This document shows, in pieces, positions 29,661 to 39,209 of a DNA stretch of 64,000 bases; positions within the stretch are counted from its first letter, which is position 1; each line of letters opens with the position of its first letter. Below the pieces are notes generated by a model. It was not told where the DNA came from. It saw nothing but the letters and a program-made list of their open reading frames with translations, and made no database searches. A program made the translations under genes and the position numbers. Source of the stretch: Ixodes scapularis (Eukaryota; Arthropoda; Arachnida; Ixodida; Ixodidae); the NCBI RefSeq assembly GCF_016920785.2, contig NW_024609881.1:47090710-47154709 (forward strand), read 5' to 3'.

Positions 29661-29954
29661 TAACAATAAATTATGGTGGTGTCATACCAGGACTGTACAA
29701 GCAGCAGGTTTGTTTCTTGTACGTTTTTCCAATAGGGATATCATATTAAGAGAATTCTAGTTGGTAATAACATGATTGAGAGGGGAGAATACTCATAATG
29801 GGCAATGTGGTATACAATATTTCAGTTCATTGAAATCATAGTCATGCCAAGTCCCTTCAGAGCGATCTTCGCCATAGAATTCTTCGAAATGTAACCACAG
29901 TCGTAAGAAATCATGCGACGGACGCGTCATATAGTGAAAGTTGAGAATCCCGAA

Positions 29955-29971
29955 AAAAAGGGGGGGGGGGG
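29955..29971. repeat. poly-G run
   Basis: AAAAAAA followed by about 12 G. A second G-rich tract with an uninterrupted run follows at 30058-30080. Confidence 0.8.
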
Positions 29972-30081
29972 GAGGTGGTGTAAACATTTGAAATGGGTCG
30001 ATTACCTCACTATTAGTCAGGAGTGGTATGAATCAGAGAAATTCCGACAAAGAAATTGGGGGGCCGGGGGGGGGGGGGGCG

Positions 30082-30428
30082 TTGCTGATCCCGCCACGGT
30101 GAGGTCCTGATCCATAGATAAGGACCTCGGTGGGGTACTGAAATAAGAACCTCAGTGTGCTCATTATCTCACCGAGGTGGGTTACGATGTCTTCTTTCTC
30201 CCCTCCTTTCTTTGCGTTAGAACATTACGGTGTGCTCTTGGTCAATGTCCTTTTTCTCTTGTGCGTTCGGAAACAAAAGTTCAACTTCCCCTTTCTTCCT
30301 TCCTTTTATTTTTCGGGCACTTGTACCGTATAAAAGCGCGATCTTCTGTCCAATAAATTTCGGCTATGTTTAAGACTTCGTGTTGTGTTGTCCTTCCTTC
30401 CCCCCAGTCTCGTGGTTTCGTCTCAAAT
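30082..30428 (+). repeat. possible solo LTR or LTR-like promoter block
   Basis: The block follows a G-rich polypurine-like tract (30057-30080), contains a TATA-like TATAAAAGCGCG at 30328 and AATAAA at 30350, and continues with GTGTTGTCCTTCC, as in the R/U5 part of an LTR. TG and CA ends are possible at about 30083 and 30425. No second LTR, primer-binding site or pol gene is present, so this is tentative. Confidence 0.35.
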
Positions 30429-30451
30429 GTTAAAGTGTGTTTGGGCGCACC

Positions 30452-31760
30452 GGGTTTAGGACAATATGGTCCAGGACAATCTGGTCCCGAGTGAAATCCT
30501 GGACAAAATAGTCCCAAGTCACTTTTTCAACACTTTTGACGCTATGTATAAAATGTCGCTAGTATCTGCAGCGATTACTTTTAAGGTGAGTGATAGAAAT
30601 GGAATAAAGTCCATTGGACACATGTCGATTCGTCATAGGGGGAATACAGGCACTTTATCGTGCAGATACCGCATGTTTCGATGTAAAGTTAGGAAATAAC
30701 AATAAAAATTAACATGCTTCTCAACACATGACAAGTTTTTGTATGTTCCAGCAAAGATCTACGATTTTGAAGCCGCCCTTAGTTTGGGAACGTGTTAATG
30801 TGGCCCGCGCCCTTCCGAAAGTCGTTCATGGATATGGCTCCCTTGTACGTACTGTGTTCAGAGTGTTAGAAGTCGCTGTTGCATTTCTCGGGAGACCCTA
30901 TTCATCCTCTTTTTTTGGCCGATGTCCGGCCAACTCATGCGTCAGAACCGTGGCGACAGATGCCTGCTGAGATTGCAGGGCATCGATCGCTTTCCAAATG
31001 AAGGGATGACAGTGACCGGCCATGCTGGAAAATCTTCTATTTCATGCTTTCGGAAGGTTGTTCGTCCTGTAGTCTCCGGTCACGGTTGGGACATGCACTC
31101 TCTAGATGCTTGAAGGAAATTTCGGTGCGCATCAGTAGAGCCTCACCATTCCATTCCTTGTTCGTATCCGGCGGAACGTACCGTTGGCATGCGTGCTGTC
31201 AAAGTAGTCAAAAAGGTCTTCCCTATTAGGAGTTGTGATCGTCCGCAAGAAGTCCACTCCGCTTGCTACGTCATCCAAAGGTAAGAATGCGAGTTCCTTC
31301 ATCATACCAACAAACAGCCTATACGCGTCGCCCTCCTTATAAGGAGGCACCTTATAAAGACCGTCATAAATATTGTGCAAGGTCCTTTTCCGAAAATGTT
31401 TAAAGGTAGTGGTTGAAACTCAAGTTTAACGCACGAAAATAAGAACGAATTGTGAAAATTGCGCGGAAAAAATGATTAACTATAGATTGGCAAACGGTTC
31501 GCAAAACAAAGTATTTGGCGAATCACACTTAATAAGTGAACGCGTGAAGAGTAAGCAATAAAAAAAGTAACTTCTCAAATGATCAACGGCTCATGTCATA
31601 AGTGTTTAGCAAAAATAAATACACGCAATTCACAGACCTGTGAAAAGTTAGCAAAAGAAGAACTCCGCGAAATTGACTTGGGACCATTTTGTCCGGGACC
31701 ATATTGCCCGGCACCATAATGTCCGGGACCATTTTGTCCGGGACCATATTGCCTGGACCC
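30452..31760 (-). mobile_element. MULE-like element with tandem-repeat inverted ends
   Basis: The left end holds GACAATATGGTCC and GGACAATCTGGTCCCG units. The right end is an inverted array of GGGACCATTTTGTCCG units (31676-31760). Outside them, 9-bp flanks GGGCGCACC and GTGTGTACC agree at 6 of 9 positions, differing only by transitions or one transversion, as a decayed 9-bp duplication would. A Mutator-type transposase piece lies inside. Confidence 0.6.
31132..31380 (-). pseudogene. MULE transposase fragment
   Basis: The frame reads FVGMMKELAFLPLDDVASGV, later LFDYFDSTHANGTFRR. The pattern LAFLPxxDV...YFDxTYVxGTxR is typical of Mutator-like transposases shortly before the conserved FPPxxWN segment. 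The catalytic DDE core is not visible. The upstream part of the element is not readable as protein. Confidence 0.6.
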
Positions 31761-31811
31761 GTGTGTACCAGCATACAAGCTTTGGCTGTTCATGGACACA
31801 AGAAAAATAAA

Positions 31812-31842
31812 TATAATAATAATAATAATAATAATAATAAAT
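31812..31842. repeat. (AAT)n microsatellite
   Basis: About ten ATA/AAT units. A second, longer array is at 31974-32034. Confidence 0.95.
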
Positions 31843-31972
31843 TTATTTGTGAAGGAAGAGCATAATCAAGCTACAGTGCAGGTTCGCCAAAGCCATCATG
31901 GGCTTGTGTGGCAAAACCAGTTATGGAATTACATAAAAATAAAAAAATAAAATCTGTTCCAGATGAAAGAGC

Positions 31973-31973
<1 letters not shown>

Positions 31974-32034
<61 letters not shown>
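31974..32034. repeat. (AAT)n microsatellite, about 20 units
   Basis: Uninterrupted TAA repeats directly next to the retroelement terminus at 32045. Microsatellite tails are usual at the 3' ends of Penelope-like and some LINE elements. Confidence 0.95.
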
Positions 32035-32044
32035 GAACACTACT

Positions 32045-32268
32045 AATTTTAAAAATACACGAAAGAGTCAGACGAAGAGGACGGACAGGACAAACATCTT
32101 TCGACTTTCAACATATTGAGGTTTTTACTGCCAGGGCGACGAGCAACGAGCTGCCGAAGATTTGGGGAAAGGGTTTGCGGGAAAGATCAACACCTCCTAG
32201 GAAAGAAGGCCGTAGCGCTCCGAGTGGGCACGTCACATTGGCGGAGGAAGGAAGGCCATGGCGCAACT
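32045..32268 (-). mobile_element. retroelement 3' terminus (Penelope-like), copy 1
   Basis: On the minus strand this ends AAAGATGTTTGTCCTGTCCG, TCCTCTTCGTCTGACTC, TTTCGTG and then the microsatellite. It matches 35108-35545 in the opposite orientation, except for a 230-bp hairpin missing here. Placement in Penelope-like elements rests on the similar 3' tail of 20951-21606, so it is tentative. Confidence 0.55.
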
Positions 32269-32760
32269 AGGTGAGAAAATGCGCTGTCGACGCGTATCGG
32301 CGCATTAATGTTCGTGCGCGTTTATCCGACATTAATACACGTTTTAAAAGCGCAGACTTGTACAATTTATTATATATATAATATAAACGTAATATACAAC
32401 GCGTTACCAAGGTTGAAGGTACCAAATTTATATTTATAATTATCCCCGTAACCGCGAGACTAAGCGCAGTCCCGCAGCTCCCCACACTTTTCGAATGAAC
32501 CGGCTCCGAATTTCCGATGCGACATCTTCCCTCGTACGGGCTCTGATTCTGGCAAATTTATGTTGCGTGTGAGCTGCTGAATGCATGCAAAGGTACGCTG
32601 AGACGTTTCAGAAGGGAAAGGAACCGAAAAAAAATCCATTCATCGCCGCTGGGAGGGAGCGCACACGAGGAAGAGATGGGTCGACAATGTTAAGCCTCTC
32701 GTCCCACACTGCTGGTGCTGCTCTCGCGTGTGTGTGTGTGCGGTTTCGTCCTACCCATCG

Positions 32761-32826
32761 TTTTTTTTTTTTTTTTTTTTTTTTTGTCGTCACCGCAGTC
32801 TCGGGTAGATTTTTTTTTTTTTTTTT
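32761..32826. repeat. poly-T runs
   Basis: T25 at 32761-32785 and T16 at 32811-32826. The Lys-rich and Phe-rich frames are by-products. Confidence 0.95.
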
Positions 32827-32969
32827 GTTCGCTTGATACTACGGCATTTACGTGGATTCGAGAAACAAGTCCTGCTACGGTTTGAGTGACATGTGTGTGG
32901 CAACTAGTCAACGATGACACCGGCCCATGACCTCTCTCGACAGAGGAGACTTCTTGAAGTTCGTGTTAA

Positions 32970-34101
32970 GGCTGGTTCAGACATGTACAATGAGCGCGAT
33001 GCGTCCGTTGCAACCGGAGCGACCGGAACGACCGCTCTGCGCCGGCCGTACACACACATGCAACCGCTGCAACAAGCGCAGCGGATCGGCAGCACGGCGA
33101 CCGCTTCTACGCCGCCGTCAGCTGTTTCAGCGGTGCCTCTACAAAGGGGACGCACTGCCACTCAATGCCGTAACAGAATATACAGACAGACAGTTTTCTA
33201 TAGCCTAAAGCTTTAGTAATGTTTTTTTTTTTTACATGATAGGCTTGCAAGATAGTGGATGAAAAAAAGAAAAGAAAAATATGGAGTACGCCGTCTTGGA
33301 CGATCACGGCTCTAATACACGACTTTGCCGATAGTACAAATGTCGCCCACACGCCTTTTCTACGATTATAAAAGACGATGTAATCTTATCAGCGATATAG
33401 CAACTAGAAATATGATTAGGTGATCAGATAGACGTTGCGAGCGTTCAGGATGGCTAATACTAATCACTTTTCTCCGATGATGGAAACGCGTGAAAATTCG
33501 CATCCTGTATACGGTACGCGCCAGTAATACCTTGAACTTAAGCACACGCATGAAATGCGCCAAAAAAAAAAAATCCGAGCGATGGTCGAGGACACAAATG
33601 CTTAGAAAGCACCACTATAGTCGAAGTAAACAAACACGACGGCACGGGCGTTTCTGCTGTCTTGAGAGTGCCGCCACGACATTGCCGCACGAGTAGGTGG
33701 ATCTTCCCTTCTAGTTTGTGCTGGGTTATCTAGCGACACACGACGAAAATTCACAGTCAAGGATAGCGCTTTTACACGGAACGATGAGCTTTCACCACGA
33801 CGTCCCCGTCGACGATCACCACCGACGCCATGTTTGCAAATAGAAGGACCCGGCCCGCGACCGGCATGCAACGCGCGCGACCCATTCTTCTCGACCTGTG
33901 ATTGGTCTGTCGTTGCGGTCGTTTCGGTTGTTTCCAACGCAGCGGGGAAAGTTGGGCTCGCTCCAACTCCTTGCGTCGTGAACGACACGTGCGTGCGTCC
34001 CTCCGTCGCTATGGCAACTGACGGTTGCAGACCCTTGCAACCGTCGTTTCGGTTGTTCTGGTCGTTCCCGTCGCTACGGACGCATGTGTGTGAACGGGCC
34101 T
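32970..34101. mobile_element. CpG-rich TTAA-flanked TIR element, 1.1 kb
   Basis: Left: TTAA (32966-32969) then GGCTGGTTCAGACATG. Right, complemented: AGGCCCGTTCACACACATG, next to TTAA at 34102-34105. Subterminal CGACCGGAACGACCG and TTGCAACCG motifs recur in inverted form at both ends. Many frames are open but none has a known domain. Confidence 0.6.
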
Positions 34102-34105
34102 TTAA

Positions 34106-35107
34106 AATTTTTTCGTGATGGATCGTGTGGGACGTATGGATACGATCGACAGATGAGGAACAACTTATTTACGGGCTTTCTTGGTCATGTAAGACGCAAG
34201 TAAAGTGCTGCAGTCGATTTTTTTTAAATATCGTGATAGAATGGAGTTTTGTTCTTCGTCATTATCCGTTTGCTATTGCGACGACATTTCTAATTATGCG
34301 TGGTAATATTCTAGATTTTACTGGAAGATAAATAACAAGTTTGCGTAATTATCGGAAGTGCGTTGTTTGTGCTTATGTGTTTATTTATACTAATGTTATT
34401 TTGTTGCCTTTACCGCGTTTATACTAGAATCTTAACTGAATTAAGGTAATAGTACTATTGTTTACAAAATAGGTTATATTTTGTTCTCAGGCACCTCGAG
34501 CTCCATAGGGAGAATTAAATTAGTTGATTGTAAATAGTAAGTTTAGTACCCCTGCCACACGGAAACGTTATTATATTTTGATTAAATAATACGGGATTTA
34601 ATCAGCTCGCTGTTTTTAGTGATTATATGAGCGTCGCAAGTTGATTTGTCGGCCCCATCATTCGATCGAAATTACATTACTTTTGCCATGTGGCCGGGGT
34701 ATGATGCAAGAATTCAGTGACTGCACGCGATAACACCGCTTACATGATCGTAAGTGACATTCCTGTAGCCGTGTCCGCGTTGACTACGTCTACCTGATTT
34801 TTCAATGTGACCTGTTGTCCTGTGTCATATCACTGCGTGTCTTGCCGTGTTGTCGAAGTATTTCTTCGTAAAATATGCATTCCTGCAGCAATAATTGCGT
34901 GAATCAATGTTTTCTCTTATATGCCTTCCTCGTACCATCGTACCATTTCATACCGATCACTTAGCGGTGTAATATTTTGCCCGTGTAATGAAATGTTTTC
35001 GAGACCCTTTGCTATGTGCAGCTTTCAATATAGCTACTAAGACACGCTTATGTGACTAAAAGCACGTTACGACAATCGATCCACGCGCGTTGCCTTCGCT
35101 TCGCCGC
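34106..35107. other. no gene recognised
   Basis: Mixed AT-rich sequence without a supported exon, repeat or element. Confidence 0.45.
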
Positions 35108-35545
35108 GCGCCCCCGATGGCCTTCCCTCGCGACGTCACGAGTAGAGCGCTACGGCCTTCTCTTCTAGGAGGTGTTGGAAAGACCAGACCAGCGAGAGAG
35201 GGGGGGAGGGGGAGGAGAGAGAAGAAAGAGGGAAGAGCAAAGTAAAAAGAGCGAGGGGGCGGGAAGGGAAGTAAGTCCACGCCAAGCCTTGACGCCAAGC
35301 GCCCCCCAACCTCCATTAATGCCTTTCCCGCCCCCTTCGCTCTTTTCTTTGCACTTCTTCCCTTTCCTCTGCCCCCTCCCTATCTCTGTCGATGGTCTGA
35401 TCTTTCCCACTAACCCTTTCCCCAAATCTTAGGCAGCTCGTTGCTTGTCGGCCTGACAATAAAGACCTCAATGTGTTGAAAGTCGAAAGATGTTTGTCCT
35501 GTCCGTCCTCTTCGTCTGACTCTTTCGTATATTTTTGAATTTATT
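35108..35545 (+). mobile_element. retroelement 3' terminus (Penelope-like), copy 2
   Basis: Same terminus as 32045-32268, inverted relative to it: GCGCTACGGCCTTCT, CTAGGAGGTGTTG, then AATAAAGACCTCAA and GTTTGTCCTGTCCG. It contains an extra hairpin at 35174-35406. Confidence 0.55.
35174..35406. repeat. inverted repeat (hairpin) inside the retroelement terminus
   Basis: GAAAGACCAGACCA ... GAGCGAGGGGGCGGGAA pairs with TTCCCGCCCCCTTCGCTC ... TGGTCTGATCTTTC. Arms are about 95 bp, purine-rich on one side and pyrimidine-rich on the other. The copy at 32045-32268 lacks it. Confidence 0.7.
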
Positions 35546-36900
35546 ACCAACGCGCTCAATCCAAGTTTAACACTACTAATATCGCCTGCTTCCATTAACC
35601 CTTCAAGTCGGCGCTCCGCCTCAAGCTCGAGCTCTCTGCCTTTGATAACACCTCGGCGTAGGCGAAGCCGAGCGGAAAGCGACGAACACGTGCAGGAGGC
35701 GGAGCATCTACTGAGCCCTTACCCTGTCGACGACTTCTGCTGCCGTCCCTGACCAAAACCGTCACTGCGGTCGGAATTCGCGATTGGCGAAACGTTAACT
35801 CTGACGTCTTTATTATGTACTGATTTTGCTTTCATCATCGGAAACAAGAACAATGTCAGAGACTTGACACAGAAAGAATAAACCAAACTCAGGACAGGTG
35901 ACGAGGAGCACATCTTTCAAGAAGATATGTCTCCTAGTCTTTTTCTTTCTGTGTCAAATCATCTTTACCAACGGGATCCACGATTAAAATATTAGAGACG
36001 AAGTTGGTTTAAGAATGCGATGGGGACTCTAAGGTTCCATCGTGCATTTATCACACACCAAGAAACTGCTCCTTCACAACTGATGATAGGTGCGAAGAAT
36101 TACAACCCTTGACATCACGGCCAGGGAACTCTCTGTCGTGACGTCACAAAAACCGTGAGAAGGCGTCTCGGAGCTAATAACACTTTCGCGCTTCAATGGT
36201 CATACATTTTCAAAAGCACCATACTAAAAACTTTTATATTATAAAAATAAAGCACTGAACAATATAACAATATAATATCTGAAATAGCTCTTTGCAGAAT
36301 ATGTACTATTAGCGTATCGAGCACTTCGCGGAAGTAAATGTGCAGGCTCTTCTGAGTGTGAGTAGTTAAAGGGGAGGTAAAGAGCACTGCGACGGAAAAA
36401 AGATTTAAAAAGCAGTGGCCACTCACGAGGTTTTCCATTCCTTGTGGCAGCTGGAAAGTTAGCCATTCGCAGTTTGCTAAAAAAGGGAAAAAATAAATCG
36501 AGGTGATTAAAGAAAAAAATAAGGTGCCTCCCCGCCCCCCCCCCCCCCCCCCCCCCAAAAAAAAAGCAGTGCTTTATAGTTAATCGCAAATATAAACTGT
36601 ACACATCGTCGAACGTACCGCAGATGCCAATATTTCAGAACGAGCTGTTGTGCTACTCAAAGATATAAGAGATTTTCGGAAATCTTCAATGGCGTAATGG
36701 TGACCGACAAGCCTCACGAATAGGGGCTATTCACCGGACGCCATATTTGAGGGCCATGTTTAGAGCGCATGCTCAGAACGAGGTCACGTTATTAGACTTT
36801 CTGAGACCGGCTATCTTTACTGTGCGGAATGCTCGTTGCCAAGGGAATGCAAAAGCTTCACCGTCAACACGCGCTTAGAAGCCGCGTTCACAGCTATGGC
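35546..36900. other. no gene recognised
   Basis: Includes a short inverted repeat (TTGACACAGAAAGAA near 35866 with TTCTTTCTGTGTCAA near 35943) and a poly-C run followed by A at 36536-36566. Confidence 0.45.
36535..36566. repeat. poly-C run followed by poly-A
   Basis: About 20 C in a row and then nine A. Minus-strand poly-Gly frames arise from it. Confidence 0.9.
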
Positions 36901-37154
36901 CGCAGGGAATACTTCCTATACGGGTGGTTCCCGTTTCGACCCATTCCCATTTTAACCTTCCCGTTTGTACCTTCCCGTTTCGACCCCGCTCAAAACGACC
37001 TTCTTGTTTCATCCTTTCCCATTTTGCCCTATCCCGAAACAACCTTCCCACCTCAGCCATCGTTTGTTATCACTTAGGTCGGTTCGTTTGCATTGTTCGT
37101 TAACAGTTGATTAGCTTCAAGTGTCCAATGTCTGTTTTCCTTGCTAGCCTCACT

Positions 37155-37280
37155 TCTCCTTCTCCCGAAACAACCTTGGAGACCTGGCACCGTAAGATAA
37201 ACACGGCGCCAGGGAGGGCTCACCCGAACATTTACAGCTTCGTTGATTTGGTCAAATGGGATGAGGTTTGGCAAGGGTAT
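37155..37280 (+). pseudogene. MULE transposase C-terminal fragment
   Basis: Reads TTLETWHRKINTAPGRAHPN, then IYSFVDLVKWDE. This matches the pattern TNNxLEGWHxxFNxxVGxxHPNIWxFID found near the C-terminus of MULE/FLYWC-type transposases. It is short and isolated, with no catalytic residues visible. Confidence 0.6.
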
Positions 37281-37659
37281 CTTTGCAGTAGCTTGCAAAG
37301 AGTGGTGCCGTGCGGGCCAGGGGGCTCAGGTGGGTCAGCAAGGACCATAAAAGATCAGAACTGGAGTGTCGCCTTTCCGATGGCACAATTTCCCTGTTGG
37401 AAAAAAATTTCCCTGTTGGAGTTTCTCAGGGAAAGTCCAAGAGGGAAATTTTTTTCTCTATAAAGCTATTTTTATGGTGTGCTTTTTCCTCCATTGTAAA
37501 ATCCTCGCTCATGTATTGCATCCGTAAGGATGTCTTTGAGCTAAATAAATGAAAATGAAATGAAATATGCCTGTCACCCTATCTGATTTGTCGCTCTCCG
37601 AAATATCAAGATCACTAATAGGAGGTTTTAGAATAACGTAGGCAAGCACTTTGAGTAGC

Positions 37660-37695
37660 CTAAAAATAGCGTCGCCATGGCGACGCTATTTTTAG
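37660..37695. repeat. perfect 36-bp palindrome
   Basis: The two halves CTAAAAATAGCGTCGCCA and its exact complement meet at CCATGG (centre 37677/37678). Confidence 0.95.
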
Positions 37696-37849
37696 CGTAC
37701 CCAATCTGCTTTTGTGTGCAAGACTTCATTATTGAACGCAGCGCGAACAAGAAATCGGCAATGTTGCTATTAAATCTCATAGAATTAAAAGGCTGACATC
37801 AAAACTATTACTGTCTTTGGAAGTGCTTATCTGAGCCAGTACCCTAAGC

Positions 37850-38157
37850 CAGTGGTTCTCAACCATCGATGTTTCGCGGACCCCTTGTGGATCGGCGGAG
37901 ATAATGGAGGACCCCGTTCGGGGTGAGGGAAGGTATAGGTTTAATAGCATAATAATTGAATAAATGAATTTCAGTAAGGGCTAGTGTAAAGTAGACCTTT
38001 CTTATTGACATGCACATGAGGAAACTCGCCCAAAAACGGAAACATTTCTTCTCGACCTGGAAAAAAAAACTTTTACTGCCGGGCTTGACTGATGAACCAG
38101 GGCTTCGCGGACCCCTAGAATGCCTTCACGGACTCCGAAGGCATTTGAAAACCACTG
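37850..38157. mobile_element. hAT MITE, 308 bp, nested in the MULE
   Basis: Ends CAGTGGTTCTCAAC and, complemented, CAGTGGTTTTCAAA, the hAT (Charlie-like) type of TIR. The 8-bp flanks CCCTAAGC (37842-37849) and CCCTAAGT (38158-38165) agree at 7 of 8 positions. Inner GCGGACCCCT motifs are symmetrical. Confidence 0.85.
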
Positions 38158-38929
38158 CCCTAAGTCAAAAAAAATAAAAAAAATTGGTGCTTGCTAATAC
38201 CATTTCGAAGTAAAATTAAAAGAAAGCGACAAGGTCGCCTTTTCAGTTACGGCGTCACAGAGAGTACATAGACCGTTTCGAGGTTGCGCGTTATGGGGAT
38301 CATTTTGAAATAAAACAAGCGAAAACACTTTAAGTGGTTGAAGTAAGAATAATACATTACTTCGAAGCTTGCTTGAAAGAGGTGCATCATTTTAGAATAC
38401 ATTGGCATGCAATAATATTTCAGAACATATTTTCTTAAGCGAAAAAGGTGCGCAGACTAGGGTTAGAACGAGTAGACTTTTCGCGAAGAGGTTGCGATGA
38501 AAAGGCACAGGTTCAAACGCAAAAGGTCTTTCGAATATCGGTTGAAACGGGACGGATTCAAATGAGAAGGGCGTTTCGGGAATGGGACGAAACGGGGCGG
38601 GTTCAAACGGGAAGGTCGATTCGGGAATGGGTCGAAATGGGACGGGTTCAAACGGGAATGGGTTGTTTCGGGCTACACACCCCTATACATGGGGTTGAAT
38701 GGCTCAAACTACCGAGAATGGACCTTATTATCTCATTGAAAGTTTCTTTAAATCTTTCATAACTCTTCATTAAAATAACGGTTATTTCTGAACATCTAGC
38801 ATATCATCGAACCGCTCGCGCTGTATTTGGGCGCAGACTTTGCTTTAGGCGGCAATGCGTACTTTTGATTGTTGCAGTGAAGAACACCTTGTGCATTTTG
38901 TATTTTGTTCGTGTATGTCTGTGTGTGTG

Positions 38930-38976
38930 TGGGGGGGGGGGGGGGGGGAGGGGGGGGGGGCGTGGGGGGGGGGGGA
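38930..38976. repeat. G-rich run after (GT)n
   Basis: GTGTGTGTG leads into nearly 45 bases of G broken by single A, C or T. The poly-Gly frames on the plus strand and poly-Pro on the minus strand are artefacts of it. Confidence 0.95.
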
Positions 38977-39164
38977 AGAGAGGGGTACGTTGCATTTTCG
39001 TTCGATACGAGAAAAAACCTCAAAACGCGACTGCTGGGGAATGCAGAACAGTGGTTTGTGTACACACAAGGTGCACCCCTAGTGCTTGGGCGCGCCAGCG
39101 AGTTTTTCATTTCAAGGATATACATGAAACAAAAATAAATAAAGACCCCTTCAAATTAAATATA

Positions 39165-39169
39165 TATTT

Positions 39170-39200
<31 letters not shown>

Positions 39201-39202
39201 AA
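39165..39202. repeat. (TA)n microsatellite
   Basis: TATATATA of about 30 bases inside an AT-rich stretch. Confidence 0.9.
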
Positions 39203-39209
39203 TTTTTAA

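Larger units (their letters stand above)
36922..38682. mobile_element. MULE-like element with tandem-repeat inverted ends
   Basis: The left end (36922-37070) is an array of CCCGTTTCGACC and CCATTCCC units. The right end (38500-38682) is the same array inverted (GGTCGAAATGGGACGGG). CTATAC lies directly outside both ends (36916-36921 and 38683-38688), a 6-bp match. A MULE transposase fragment and a nested hAT MITE lie inside. A 6-bp duplication is short for a MULE, so the class rests on the protein fragment and the end structure. Confidence 0.65.

Noticed and set aside
31812..32034. Possible CRISPR-like or satellite array
   Set aside because: Plain AAT microsatellites with no spacers.
32585..32920. 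Poly-Phe and poly-Lys ORFs
   Set aside because: Created by poly-T runs.
38796..39209. Poly-Gly and poly-Pro ORFs
   Set aside because: Created by the G-rich run at 38930-38976.
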